64,000 bases of DNA from the NCBI RefSeq assembly GCF_026339935.1, contig NZ_JAPEPX010000001.1:4583501-4647500 (forward strand), read 5' to 3'. The translations under genes were made by a program, and so were the position numbers. Source of the DNA: Streptomyces sp. NBC_01551. GTDB lineage: Bacteria > Actinomycetota > Actinomycetes > Streptomycetales > Streptomycetaceae. Of this stretch, positions 54,807-63,420 are shown piece by piece. Every line of letters starts with the position of its first letter. The stretch's first letter is position 1. The notes under the pieces are model-generated. The model searched no databases. It saw only the letters and a list, made by a program, of their open reading frames with translations, and had not been told where the DNA came from.

Positions 54807-56108
54807 ATGCCTGCTTTCGGGCGCCTGGCCGCACTGACGGCCGCCGCGGCGGTCAGTTCTTCCGTCATCGTCTTCGCCGGCTCCACGTCCGCCACCGCGG
54901 CCAGTGTCGCCACCTGGGACAAGGTCGCCCAGTGCGAGAGCTCGGGGAACTGGGCGATCAACACGGGCAACGGCTACTACGGCGGTCTGCAGTTCTCCCT
55001 CTCCACCTGGCGGGCGTACGGCGGCTCGACGTACGCCTCCTACCCGCACCAGGCCACGAAGAAGGAGCAGATCCTCACCGCGGAGAAGGTGCTGGCCGGT
55101 CAGGGCCCCGGGGCCTGGCCCAGCTGCGGGCGCTCGGCCGGGCTCGGCAGTGACCACGCCAACCCCTACCCCGAGGCGCCGAAGCCGCAGACGCCGGCCG
55201 CGTCCTGGAAGTCGCAGGTGCTGGTCGAATCCGGTGGCGGGCTGTTCCACGCGACGCGGTTCGACAACGGGACGTGGACGCGGTTCGGCAACGTCCTCGG
55301 CGAGACGACCGTACCGGGCGGGGTGCGGTCGATCTCCGAGGCGGGCATCGACGGGGACACCCACGTCCTGGCGGTCGGCAACGACGGGAAGCTCTTCCAC
55401 AGCGTCAGGTCCGCCGACCGGACCTGGACCGCTTTCGGCAACGTCCACACGGCGGCGGGCGCCCTGACGAACGTCACCCAGGTGACGTCGGCGTCGATCG
55501 GCGGCGACCTGCACGTGGCCGTGGTGGCGGACGGCTCGGTCTACCACACGGTCCGGTACGCGAACGGTACGTGGGCGCCGTTCGGCAAGGTCGACCAGCC
55601 CGGCGGCGGCGCGGTCACCAAGGTGGCGATCGCCCGTACCGGCAACGACCTCCAGGTCGTGGCCCTGAGAGGCGGGGTGCTCCAGCACACCGTCCGCACC
55701 TCGGACGGGAACTGGACGGCGTGGGGCAACGCCTCGGCCGAGTCGGGCGCGGCGGCGGCCGGGATCACGTCGATCGACGACGTCGCGGTGGCCGGCACCG
55801 GTGCCGGTGACCTCCAGCTGGTGGTGACCGCGAACGGCGGCACGAAGCAGTTCCACGGCGCCCGCTACGGCAACGGCACCTGGACCGGCTTCAACGACCT
55901 GGGTTCCGTGTTCCCGGGCGTCACCGTCACCGACGTCGCGGCAGCGGCGGTCAACAACGAGATGCAGGCGGCGTTCGTGACGACCGACGGCCGGGTCCTG
56001 CACACGATCCGCCACACCGACGCCACCTGGACGGCCGCGGGCTCCGTGGACCTGGCCGGTGTCAGCGGCGACCACACCGGCATCGCCATCACCGCCACCT
56101 ACAACTGA
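54807..56108 (+). CDS. Secreted Rpf-type transglycosylase with C-terminal beta-propeller
   Basis: 433 residues. Signal peptide to about 32. The resuscitation-promoting-factor domain (34-108) has the catalytic Glu44 (AQCESSGNW) and its disulphide-forming Cys; it cleaves glycan strands of peptidoglycan during germination and growth. Residues 133-433 are six repeats of about 45-52 residues with the pattern HxxR(x5)W(x3)G, read as a beta-propeller, possibly lectin-like. The ATG at 54807 follows GGGGG; GTG 54783 is an alternative. The propeller is shared with the next gene. Confidence 0.9.
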   Translation: MPAFGRLAALTAAAAVSSSVIVFAGSTSATAASVATWDKVAQCESSGNWAINTGNGYYGGLQFSLSTWRAYGGSTYASYPHQATKKEQILTAEKVLAGQGPGAWPSCGRSAGLGSDHANPYPEAPKPQTPAASWKSQVLVESGGGLFHATRFDNGTWTRFGNVLGETTVPGGVRSISEAGIDGDTHVLAVGNDGKLFHSVRSADRTWTAFGNVHTAAGALTNVTQVTSASIGGDLHVAVVADGSVYHTVRYANGTWAPFGKVDQPGGGAVTKVAIARTGNDLQVVALRGGVLQHTVRTSDGNWTAWGNASAESGAAAAGITSIDDVAVAGTGAGDLQLVVTANGGTKQFHGARYGNGTWTGFNDLGSVFPGVTVTDVAAAAVNNEMQAAFVTTDGRVLHTIRHTDATWTAAGSVDLAGVSGDHTGIAITATYN

Positions 56109-56143
56109 CCGGCTCGCACACCACACGCTTCGGGGGGAATCCC

Positions 56144-57640
56144 ATGTCCGTCACCACCCTCACCACCGTCAGCCGTCGAGCCGTGTCGTCCGCGACCGGT
56201 CTGGTACTCGCGGCCACCGGCCTCGTCGCCTTCGCGGCGTCCCCTTCCTACGCCGCGGGGCCCACGTACCAAATGCCCTTCGGCTGCGGCCAGTCGTGGC
56301 TCGGCAGCACCCGCGCCGGGCACAGCCCCTCCACGCTGGCGATCGACTGGACGCACGGCGGGAGCACCCACGGCCAGCCGGTGCTCGCCAGCGCCGACGG
56401 CACCATCAGCATCGCGGACACGCTGACCAACTCCGACGGTTCGTACCGCAGTTACGGCAAGTACGTCGTGATCGACCACGGCGGCGGCTGGAAGACCCTG
56501 TACGCCCACCTCGACGACTACAACGTCACGGAGGGCGCGCGGATCTCCCGCGGCCAGCAGATCGGCCACGTCGGCAACACCGGCAACTCCAGCGGAGCGC
56601 ACCTGCACTACGAGCAGAAGTACGACGGGCAGGTCAAGCAGGCCACCTTCAACGGCAGCCCCTTCAACACGGGGAACCTGACCAGCAAGAACTGCGACAC
56701 CGCGCCGGAGCAGCCGCCGGCCGCGCCGAAGCAGTGGCGGGCCCAGGTCGCGGTGGAGTCCGGCGGCGGGATCTACCACGGCGTCCGCAATGCCGACCGT
56801 ACGTGGACCGCGTTCGGCGACGTGGAATCGCAGGGCGGGGAAGTCCCCACCGGGGTGCGGTCGATCTCCGAGTCGGGCATCGACGGGGACACCCACGTCC
56901 TGGCGGTCAGCAACGAGGGCAAGCTCTACCACACCATCCGGTTCGCCGATCAGTCGTGGGGCGGCTTCCGCGATGTACACGCCGTCGCGGGGCCGTTGAC
57001 GAACGTCACGCAGGTGACGTCGGCGTCGATCGGCGGTGATCTGCACGTCGCGGTGGTGGCGGACGGCTCGGTCTACCACACCATCCGGTACGCGAACGGT
57101 ACGTGGGCGCTGTTCGGGAAGGTCGACCAGCCGGCCGGGGGTGCGGTCACGAAGGTGGCGATCGCCGGTTCGGGCTCGAACCTCCAGATGGCCGCGCTGA
57201 CCGGCGGGGTGCTCCAGCACACCGTCCGCAAGGCGGACGGCAGCTGGACGGCGTGGGGCAACGTCTCCGTCGAGACGGGCGCCGCGGCGGCCGGGATCAC
57301 CTCCATCGACGACGTCGCCCTCGCCTCGACCGGTGCCGGTGACCTCCAGCTGGTGGTGGCCGCGAACGGCGGCACCAAGCAGTTCCACGGCGCCCGCTAC
57401 GGAAACGGCACCTGGACCGGCTTCAACGACCTGGGCTCCGTGGTCTCCGGCGTGACCGTGACCGACGTCGCCGCGGCGCAGGTGGACGGCGAGATGCAGG
57501 CCGCGTTCGTCGCCACCGACGGCCGGATCCTGCACACGATCCGCCACACCGACGGCACCTGGTCGGCCGCGGGCTCCGTGGACCTGACCGGCGTCAGCGG
57601 CGACCACACCGGCATCGCGATCACCGGCACCTACAACTGA
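56144..57640 (+). CDS. Secreted M23 metallopeptidase with the same C-terminal beta-propeller
   Basis: 498 residues. Signal peptide to about 38. LytM/M23 domain (about 45-180) with zinc/catalytic residues His60 and Asp68 (HSPSTLAID), His122 (YAHLD) and His153-x-His155 (GAHLHYE). Such enzymes cut peptide cross-links of peptidoglycan. After a Pro-rich linker, residues 198-498 are the six-blade propeller nearly identical to the preceding gene. The gap to the upstream gene is only 35 bases, so they are probably co-transcribed. Confidence 0.92.
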   Translation: MSVTTLTTVSRRAVSSATGLVLAATGLVAFAASPSYAAGPTYQMPFGCGQSWLGSTRAGHSPSTLAIDWTHGGSTHGQPVLASADGTISIADTLTNSDGSYRSYGKYVVIDHGGGWKTLYAHLDDYNVTEGARISRGQQIGHVGNTGNSSGAHLHYEQKYDGQVKQATFNGSPFNTGNLTSKNCDTAPEQPPAAPKQWRAQVAVESGGGIYHGVRNADRTWTAFGDVESQGGEVPTGVRSISESGIDGDTHVLAVSNEGKLYHTIRFADQSWGGFRDVHAVAGPLTNVTQVTSASIGGDLHVAVVADGSVYHTIRYANGTWALFGKVDQPAGGAVTKVAIAGSGSNLQMAALTGGVLQHTVRKADGSWTAWGNVSVETGAAAAGITSIDDVALASTGAGDLQLVVAANGGTKQFHGARYGNGTWTGFNDLGSVVSGVTVTDVAAAQVDGEMQAAFVATDGRILHTIRHTDGTWSAAGSVDLTGVSGDHTGIAITGTYN

Positions 57641-57654
57641 CCGATCAGCCGATG

Positions 57655-57686
57655 AGGGCCCGGGACGAAAATCCGTCCCGGGCCCT
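57655..57686 (+). terminator. Rho-independent terminator after the hydrolase pair
   Basis: AGGGCCCGGGACG (57655-57667) pairs perfectly with 57674-57686 and is followed by TTTG, the most classical terminator in the window. Confidence 0.85.
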
Positions 57687-57747
57687 TTGTGCTGGTCAGG
57701 GCGGTGCGCACGGGCCGGCGGCGGACTGCCGGAGGTTTGCCATCGAC

Positions 57748-57771
57748 ATTTACTAGGACGTCCTAGTAAAT
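57748..57771. promoter_or_regulatory. Perfect 24-bp palindrome at the icmA start
   Basis: ATTTACTAGGAC is followed directly by its exact reverse complement, ending seven bases before the ATG. A repressor bound there would block both promoter and ribosome access. It differs from the palindrome upstream of the neighbouring tetR gene, so the regulator may lie elsewhere. Confidence 0.8.
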
Positions 57772-57778
57772 TCGAAGC

Positions 57779-59479
57779 ATGGATGCTGACGCCATCGAGG
57801 AGGGCCGCCGCCGCTGGCAGGCCCGTTACGACAAGGCCCGCAAGCGTGAGGCCGACTTCACCACTCTCTCCGGCGATGCCGTCGATCCGGTCTACGGGCC
57901 CCGGCCCGGCGACGCGTACGAGGGCTTCGAGCGCATCGGGTGGCCGGGTGAGTACCCGTACACCCGAGGGCTGCACGCCACCGGCTACCGGGGGCGGACC
58001 TGGACCATCCGGCAGTTCGCCGGGTTCGGGAACGCCGAGCAGACCAACGAGCGCTACAAGATGATCCTGGCCGCCGGCGGTGGCGGGCTCTCCGTCGCCT
58101 TCGACATGCCGACCCTCATGGGGCGCGACTCCGACGACCCCCGCTCGCTCGGCGAGGTCGGCCACTGCGGGGTCGCCATCGACTCCGCCGCCGACATGGA
58201 GGTCCTGTTCAAGGACATCCCGCTCGGTGACGTGACCACCTCGATGACGATCTCCGGGCCCGCCGTGCCCGCCTTCTGCATGTACCTGGTCGCCGCCGAG
58301 CGGCAGGGCGTGGACCCGGCCGTGCTGAACGGCACGCTCCAGACCGACATCTTCAAGGAGTACATCGCCCAGAAGGAGTGGCTCTTCGAGCCCGAGCCGC
58401 ACCTTCGCCTCATCGGCGACCTCATGGAGTACTGCGCCAAGGGCATCCCGGCGTACAAGCCGCTGTCCGTCTCCGGCTACCACATCCGCGAGGCCGGGGC
58501 CACGGCCGCGCAGGAGCTCGCGTACACCCTCGCCGACGGCTTCGGGTACGTCGAGCTCGGCCTCTCGCGCGGCATGGACGTGGACGTCTTCGCGCCCGGC
58601 CTGTCCTTCTTCTTCGACGCGCACCTCGACTTCTTCGAGGAGATCGCCAAGTTCCGCGCCGCCCGCCGGATCTGGGCGCGCTGGATGAAGGAGGTCTACG
58701 GGGCCAAGAGCGACAAGTCGATGTGGCTGCGCTTCCACACCCAGACCGCCGGCGTCTCGCTGACCGCGCAGCAGCCCTACAACAACGTCGTGCGCACCGC
58801 CGTCGAGGCGCTGGCGGCCGTCCTCGGAGGCACGAACTCGCTGCACACCAACGCCCTCGACGAGACCCTCGCGCTGCCGAGCGAGCAGGCGGCCGAGATC
58901 GCCCTGCGCACCCAGCAGGTGCTGATGGAGGAGACCGGCGTCGCCAACGTCGCCGACCCGCTGGGCGGCGCCTGGTACGTCGAGCAGCTCACCGACCGCA
59001 TCGAGGCCGACGCCGAGAAGATCTTCGACCAGATCAAGGAGCGCGGCCTGCGCGCCCACCCGGACGGGCAGCACCCGATCGGGCCGATCACCTCGGGCAT
59101 CCTGCGCGGCATCGAGGACGGCTGGTTCACCGGCGAGATCGCCGAGTCGGCCTTCCAGTACCAGCGTTCGCTGGAGAAGGGCGACAAGCGGGTCGTCGGC
59201 GTCAACGTCCACCACGGCTCGGTCACCGGCGACCTGGAGATCCTCCGGGTCAGCCACGAGGTGGAGACCGTACAGGTACGCGAACTCGCCGCCCGCAAGT
59301 CCCGGCGCGACGACGCGAAGGTCACGGCGTCGCTCAAGACCATGCTGGAGGCCGCGCGGGACGGGTCGAACATGATCCCGGCCATGCTGGACGCGGTCCG
59401 GGCCGAGGCGACCCTCGGCGAGATCTGCAACGTGCTGCGCGACGAGTGGGGCACGTACACGGAGCCGCCCGGCTTCTAG
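57779..59479 (+). CDS. icmA: Isobutyryl-CoA mutase large subunit
   Basis: Adenosylcobalamin-dependent interconversion of isobutyryl-CoA and n-butyryl-CoA, supplying valine-derived carbon to polyketides. 566 residues, the known IcmA length. The substrate pocket has Phe80 and Gln198, where methylmalonyl-CoA mutases have Tyr and Arg, which distinguishes the two (literature knowledge). No B12-binding DxHxxG domain is present; it should sit on a separate small subunit, not in this window. No ribosome site is evident before the ATG at 57779, which follows the 24-bp palindrome. Confidence 0.94.
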   Translation: MDADAIEEGRRRWQARYDKARKREADFTTLSGDAVDPVYGPRPGDAYEGFERIGWPGEYPYTRGLHATGYRGRTWTIRQFAGFGNAEQTNERYKMILAAGGGGLSVAFDMPTLMGRDSDDPRSLGEVGHCGVAIDSAADMEVLFKDIPLGDVTTSMTISGPAVPAFCMYLVAAERQGVDPAVLNGTLQTDIFKEYIAQKEWLFEPEPHLRLIGDLMEYCAKGIPAYKPLSVSGYHIREAGATAAQELAYTLADGFGYVELGLSRGMDVDVFAPGLSFFFDAHLDFFEEIAKFRAARRIWARWMKEVYGAKSDKSMWLRFHTQTAGVSLTAQQPYNNVVRTAVEALAAVLGGTNSLHTNALDETLALPSEQAAEIALRTQQVLMEETGVANVADPLGGAWYVEQLTDRIEADAEKIFDQIKERGLRAHPDGQHPIGPITSGILRGIEDGWFTGEIAESAFQYQRSLEKGDKRVVGVNVHHGSVTGDLEILRVSHEVETVQVRELAARKSRRDDAKVTASLKTMLEAARDGSNMIPAMLDAVRAEATLGEICNVLRDEWGTYTEPPGF

Positions 59480-59493
59480 AGCCCGGCGGAACC

Positions 59494-59550
59494 GGCAACG
59501 GGGCGGGGCGTCCGCGCGGGAGGACCGCGCGGGCGCCCCGCCCCGTTGCC
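59494..59550. terminator. 26-bp bidirectional terminator between icmA and tetR
   Basis: Stem 59494-59519 with 59525-59550 has a single G-U pair and a GAGGA loop. It begins 15 bases after the icmA stop and ends 35 bases from the tetR stop. Confidence 0.88.
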
Positions 59551-59584
59551 GTGCGCGGGGCGCGGTCAGGCCGGCCAGGCGCGG

Positions 59585-60235
59585 TCAGGCCGGCGGGGTG
59601 CCCTGGAGGCCGTGCATCAGGAGTGCCGTGAAGGTGGCGACCCAGAACTCGTCCACCGGCTCGGAGCTGACCAGCGCGCGGTGCACCACCGTGCCGGCGA
59701 TCACATCGAAGATCAGGTCCGTGGTGTGGCCCGCGACGGAGTCGTCCTCCTCGTAAGGGAGTTCGCCGCGGGCCTGCGCCCGTTCGCGACCCAGTACGAC
59801 GAGACGTTTCTGCCGGTCCACGATCGCCGACCGGATCCGGTCGCGCAGCGCCTCGTCCCGGGTGGACTCCGCGACCACCGCCATCAGGGCCGTACGGGCC
59901 TCCGGGCGGCGCAGCAGCTCCGCGAACTGGAGCACCACGTACTCGATGTCGGCTTCGAGGGAGCCCCGGTCGGGCAGTTCGAGGGAGTCGAAGAGCTCGG
60001 CGACGGCGTCCACGACCAGTTCGTTCTTGCCCGCCCAGCGCCGGTACAGGGTCGTCTTCGCGACGCCCGCGCGGGCCGACACGTCGCCCATCGTCAGCTT
60101 CGACCAGCCCAGCTCGACCAGTGCGTCCCTGGTGGCGGCGAGGATCGCCGCGTCCGCAGCGGCGCTGCGGGGGCGTCCGGTGCGGCCGGGTGGGGAGCTG
60201 ATGCCGGGGCTGGGGTTGCGCATGGCGGTGACCAT
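59585..60235 (-). CDS. TetR-family transcriptional regulator
   Basis: 216 residues. After a Pro-rich N-terminus comes the TetR helix-turn-helix (LGWSKLTMGDVSARAGVAKTTLYRRWAGKNEL, about 42-74) and a helical ligand domain. A perfect operator-type palindrome lies between this gene and the divergent thioredoxin gene. ATG 60235 is used; ATG 60223 is also possible. Confidence 0.88.
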   Translation of the reverse strand: MVTAMRNPSPGISSPPGRTGRPRSAAADAAILAATRDALVELGWSKLTMGDVSARAGVAKTTLYRRWAGKNELVVDAVAELFDSLELPDRGSLEADIEYVVLQFAELLRRPEARTALMAVVAESTRDEALRDRIRSAIVDRQKRLVVLGRERAQARGELPYEEDDSVAGHTTDLIFDVIAGTVVHRALVSSEPVDEFWVATFTALLMHGLQGTPPA

Positions 60236-60309
60236 ACCCGCCGGTAGGGGAACCGGCCCGGGCCTTGACGGTGTGGTTCAGATCACGGGGCGCGGCGGCC
60301 CGCGGGGAG

Positions 60310-60332
60310 TTACGCTACGGCTCGTAGCGTAA
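60310..60332. promoter_or_regulatory. TetR-type operator between tetR and the thioredoxin gene
   Basis: TTACGCTACG (60310-60319) and CGTAGCGTAA (60323-60332) are exact reverse complements with a 3-base centre, the usual shape of a TetR-family site. It probably controls both divergent genes. Confidence 0.75.
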
Positions 60333-60505
60333 GAGCGACAACCACGCGAAGGCTACTGGCGCCAGGTGGGGACCCGGCGCCGCAAGGCAGCACTGGCAGG
60401 ACCGTAGGACCAGCACAACCTGCACGACAAGAGGTGGGGCCGGATCGGGGCGGCAATTCGCGCGATCCTTTTCGTCGGCGCGCGCACTCGGGGGAGGATG
60501 TACGC

Positions 60506-61504
60506 ATGCAGCCCAGAAACATGTCCATGAGCGGCGTCGTCGACCTCGCCGCGGTGAAAGCGGCCGGCGAGGCCAAGGCGAAGGCCGAGCAGGCGCGGGC
60601 CGAGTCGGCCCGGCAGGGCGGGGGCGGCGCGGGTTCCGCGGCCGCCGGCGCCGTGCCGCCGTCCGCGCTCGTCATCGACGTAGACGAGGCCGGCTTCGAA
60701 CGCGACGTACTCCAGCTCTCCAACGAGGTCCCGGTCGTCCTCGACTTCTGGGCCGAGTGGTGCGAGCCCTGCAAGCAGCTCAGCCCGCTGCTGGAGCGCC
60801 TGACCTTCGAGGCGGCCGGCCGTGTCGTCCTCGCGAAGATCGACGTCGACGCCAACCAGATGCTGATGCAGCAGTTCGGCATCCAGGGCATCCCGGCCGT
60901 CTTCGCCGTGGTCGCGGGCCAGGTGCTGCCGCTGTTCCAGGGCGTGGTGCCCGAGCAGCAGATCCGCGAGACGCTCGCCCAGCTGGTCCAGGTCGCCGAG
61001 GAGCGCTTCGGCCTCGTCGGCCTCCAGGTCGACCCCGGCGCCGAGGGAGCCCCCGCCGCCGCGACCCCGGCCGCGCCCCAGGCCGGTCCGTACGACGCGC
61101 TGCTGGAGGCGGCCGTCGTGGCGCTGGACGCCGGTGACCTCGCCGGCGCGGTGCAGGCGTACAAGAACGTACTCGCCGACGACCCGGCGAACACCGAGGC
61201 GAAGCTGGGGCTGGCCCAGGCCGAGCTGCTCGCCCGGGTGCAGCACATGAACCCGCAGGCGGTGCGCGAGGCGGCCGCCGCCAATCCGCGCGATCCGCAG
61301 GCGCAGATCGCCGCGGCCGACCTGGATCTGGTCGGCGGGCACGTGGAGGACGCCTTCGGGCGCCTCGTCGACACGGTACGGGTGACGGCGGGCGACGACC
61401 GCGACGCCGTACGGGTCCGCCTGCTGGAACTGTTCGAGGTCATCGGGGCCGACGACCCGCGGGTGGCGAAGGCGCGCACGGCGCTCGCCCGCGTGCTGTT
61501 CTAG
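60506..61504 (+). CDS. Thioredoxin-domain TPR protein (YbbN/CnoX-like)
   Basis: 332 residues: Ala-rich N-terminal extension (1-60), thioredoxin fold with the redox pair WCEPCK (near 87-92) and cis-Pro GIPAV, then TPR-like helices (about 205-332; FGLVGLQVD linker). YbbN proteins act as chaperones/chaperedoxins that pass clients to folding machines. The ATG at 60506 has GGGGAGG upstream. Regulation is probably shared with the divergent tetR. Confidence 0.9.
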   Translation: MQPRNMSMSGVVDLAAVKAAGEAKAKAEQARAESARQGGGGAGSAAAGAVPPSALVIDVDEAGFERDVLQLSNEVPVVLDFWAEWCEPCKQLSPLLERLTFEAAGRVVLAKIDVDANQMLMQQFGIQGIPAVFAVVAGQVLPLFQGVVPEQQIRETLAQLVQVAEERFGLVGLQVDPGAEGAPAAATPAAPQAGPYDALLEAAVVALDAGDLAGAVQAYKNVLADDPANTEAKLGLAQAELLARVQHMNPQAVREAAAANPRDPQAQIAAADLDLVGGHVEDAFGRLVDTVRVTAGDDRDAVRVRLLELFEVIGADDPRVAKARTALARVLF

Positions 61505-62068
61505 GACCCGCCGATTTATTGACACGTAGGTAAACAGCGGCCGCGTTTTGCCAAAACTTGGTAAATGCGGCCGCTGTTACTGCGAGTAAGACGAACCCCG
61601 TGAACTGTCCGGTTGGTTCACTCTTCCCCCGTTCTGTCGTGGCCTTGGGTGACACCCTGCGTGGCCCCTCGACGGCGGGGGGTCGCACTGTGGTTATCCA
61701 CCCGTTACCCGCCAGTAACGAACCCCCTTGTGCCCCGGCCTGGAATGGACCACGATCGGCGACGCTCGGTCCTTCCCGCAGAGCCGCTCATCCGGAGCCG
61801 CGGTGGAGGGTCCCCACCGAGCCGGCCAGTGGCAGTGCCACCGGCCGTGGGACAGGGGGGTCTCTGCCACACCGGCAGGGCCTGTCCTCCAGGTTGCGCG
61901 AACGCGTGGCCCAGTGGTTGTCGCTCGGGGGTGAACGCCGGTGTATCGGACGCGGCTCGGCGCCGCGGCTCGGCCGCCTGCGCTCCTTCCCGAGGACGTA
62001 GCACTTCTCCCATCCCAGGACGGGTACGGCCCGGACCGGAGATGTACGTCCGAGAAGGAGGAACGAAA
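61505..62068 (+). other. Long intergenic leader before the DUF6230 operon
   Basis: 564 bases without a supported gene. It contains the terminator hairpin at 61533-61578, the partial palindrome GTTAC-N6-GTAAC (61704-61719), and a GTGGCA-G-TGCCAC hairpin near 61829-61841. Open frames here have poor codon bias. It likely holds the DUF6230 promoter and leader. Confidence 0.6.
61533..61578 (+). terminator. Terminator after the thioredoxin gene
   Basis: AACAGCGGCCGC (61533-61544) pairs perfectly with 61567-61578, and an inner CCAA-AAC-TTGG stem sits in the loop. Confidence 0.8.
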
Positions 62069-62707
62069 ATGAGTTCTCAGGTTCGTGGCGGGACCAGATG
62101 GAAGCGCTTCGCGCTCGTCATGGTGCCGAGCATCGCGGCGACCGCCGCGGTCGGTGTGGGTCTGGCGCAGGGTGCCCTCGCGGCGTCCTTCAGCGTCTCC
62201 GGCCAGGACTTCAAGGTCTCGGCCGACAAGCTCGACGGTGACAACCTCATCCAGTACGGCGGCATTGCCGAGGGTCACGACCTCAAGGGCAACGCGGCGC
62301 ACCACCCGGTGACCATCTCCGGGTTCAGCCACGCCGAGATCACCAACATGTGCCAGTCGCTGGTGACCCCGACTCCGCTGGGCAACATCACGCTGCAGCT
62401 GCGGACGGGCCACAAGGGCAAGCCGGCCGTCGCCGACAACATCTACCTGGATGTTGCCGAGCTCGACACCGACGCCGAGTTCAAGAACCTGGACATCGGT
62501 GTCGCCGTGGGCGACGCGAGCCACAAGACCAAGCCGCAGGCCGGTACGGTCGCGAGCCCGTACGCGTTCTCCCAGCGCGCCGACAAGGCGATTCTGACGA
62601 ACGTGCGCCAGAAGGCGTGGGCGACGACGGCGGGCACGTTCAAGCTGCCCGACCTCAAGCTGCGCCTGCTCGGCGGCGACCAGCCGTGCTACCAGGACGA
62701 GAAGTAA
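62069..62707 (+). CDS. DUF6230 family secreted protein
   Basis: 212 residues: basic start, then a signal/anchor segment (about 14-38, ending QGALAASF). The exported domain has beta-strand character with three Cys (near 90 and 207) and no catalytic signature. Homologues have been called cholesterol esterase, which nothing here supports. AAGGAGGA directly precedes the ATG. First gene of an apparent three-gene operon. Confidence 0.85.
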   Translation: MSSQVRGGTRWKRFALVMVPSIAATAAVGVGLAQGALAASFSVSGQDFKVSADKLDGDNLIQYGGIAEGHDLKGNAAHHPVTISGFSHAEITNMCQSLVTPTPLGNITLQLRTGHKGKPAVADNIYLDVAELDTDAEFKNLDIGVAVGDASHKTKPQAGTVASPYAFSQRADKAILTNVRQKAWATTAGTFKLPDLKLRLLGGDQPCYQDEK

Positions 62708-62820
62708 TCCGTCCCGGAGTGTGACCGGACGGGCGGTCGGCGGCGGCAGCGGCCGTCTCCTCCCGCCCGTCCGGGCTCCGAATAGTTCTCCGTACCACCG
62801 TTTCCAGGGAGCTGTAGTCC

Positions 62821-63420
62821 ATGAACCACCAGGCCCCGGTCTACGTTCGCCGCTCTGATGATGCTCTGCTCACCGTGGCGTATTACCACTTCTACGCCTG
62901 GCGCGGCCGCCGTCCCTTCTGGGCAGGCCTGTTCATGATCTTCGGTGGTTTCCCGATCGCGTACTACCCGTACGCGGACGTCCGGTTGGGCAACATCACC
63001 CTTGCCATGGCCACGACGGCCGGCTCAGGTTCGCTGATCATCGGTGTCCTGCTGGCCGTGCTGGGGCTGGCGCTCTGGTTCCAGGCGAGCATCCGCGTCT
63101 TCGCCGGAGTCGCCTCGATCCTGCTCGCGCTGGTGTCGCTGCCGGTGTCGAACCTCGGCGGCTTCTTCGTGGGCTTCCTGTTCGCCATGGTCGGCGGCGC
63201 CCTGGCGCTGTCGTGGGTCCCGGGCAAGCCCGCCGACGCGGCGCAGACGACGGCGGAGGCGACGGCGCCCGCGCCGGCGCCGGAACCGGTGGTCGACATG
63301 AGCAAGGCCGACGCGATGGCGGGCGGCATCCAGGGCGTCCCGGCCCCCCGCGACTCGGAGACGGCACACGCGAGCGAGACGACTGCCCACGCCGATGGCG
63401 GGAGGAACAGTGCGGGGTGA
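62821..63420 (+). CDS. DUF6114 membrane protein
   Basis: 199 residues: cytoplasmic start with WRGRRPFWAG, four membrane helices (about 34-57, 65-86, 92-108 and 112-130), then an Ala/Pro/Glu-rich soluble tail. DUF6114 genes commonly follow DUF6230 genes in Streptomyces (family knowledge). The end overlaps the next gene by eleven bases. Confidence 0.85.
   Translation: MNHQAPVYVRRSDDALLTVAYYHFYAWRGRRPFWAGLFMIFGGFPIAYYPYADVRLGNITLAMATTAGSGSLIIGVLLAVLGLALWFQASIRVFAGVASILLALVSLPVSNLGGFFVGFLFAMVGGALALSWVPGKPADAAQTTAEATAPAPAPEPVVDMSKADAMAGGIQGVPAPRDSETAHASETTAHADGGRNSAG

Noticed and set aside
54807..57640. Phage lysis or endolysin genes
   Set aside because: Both proteins have ordinary signal peptides, high-GC codon use and no holin or other phage gene nearby.
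57779..59479. Methylmalonyl-CoA mutase as the identity of the mutase
   Set aside because: There is no cobalamin-binding domain, the length is 566, and Phe80 and Gln198 replace the Tyr and Arg of methylmalonyl-CoA mutase.
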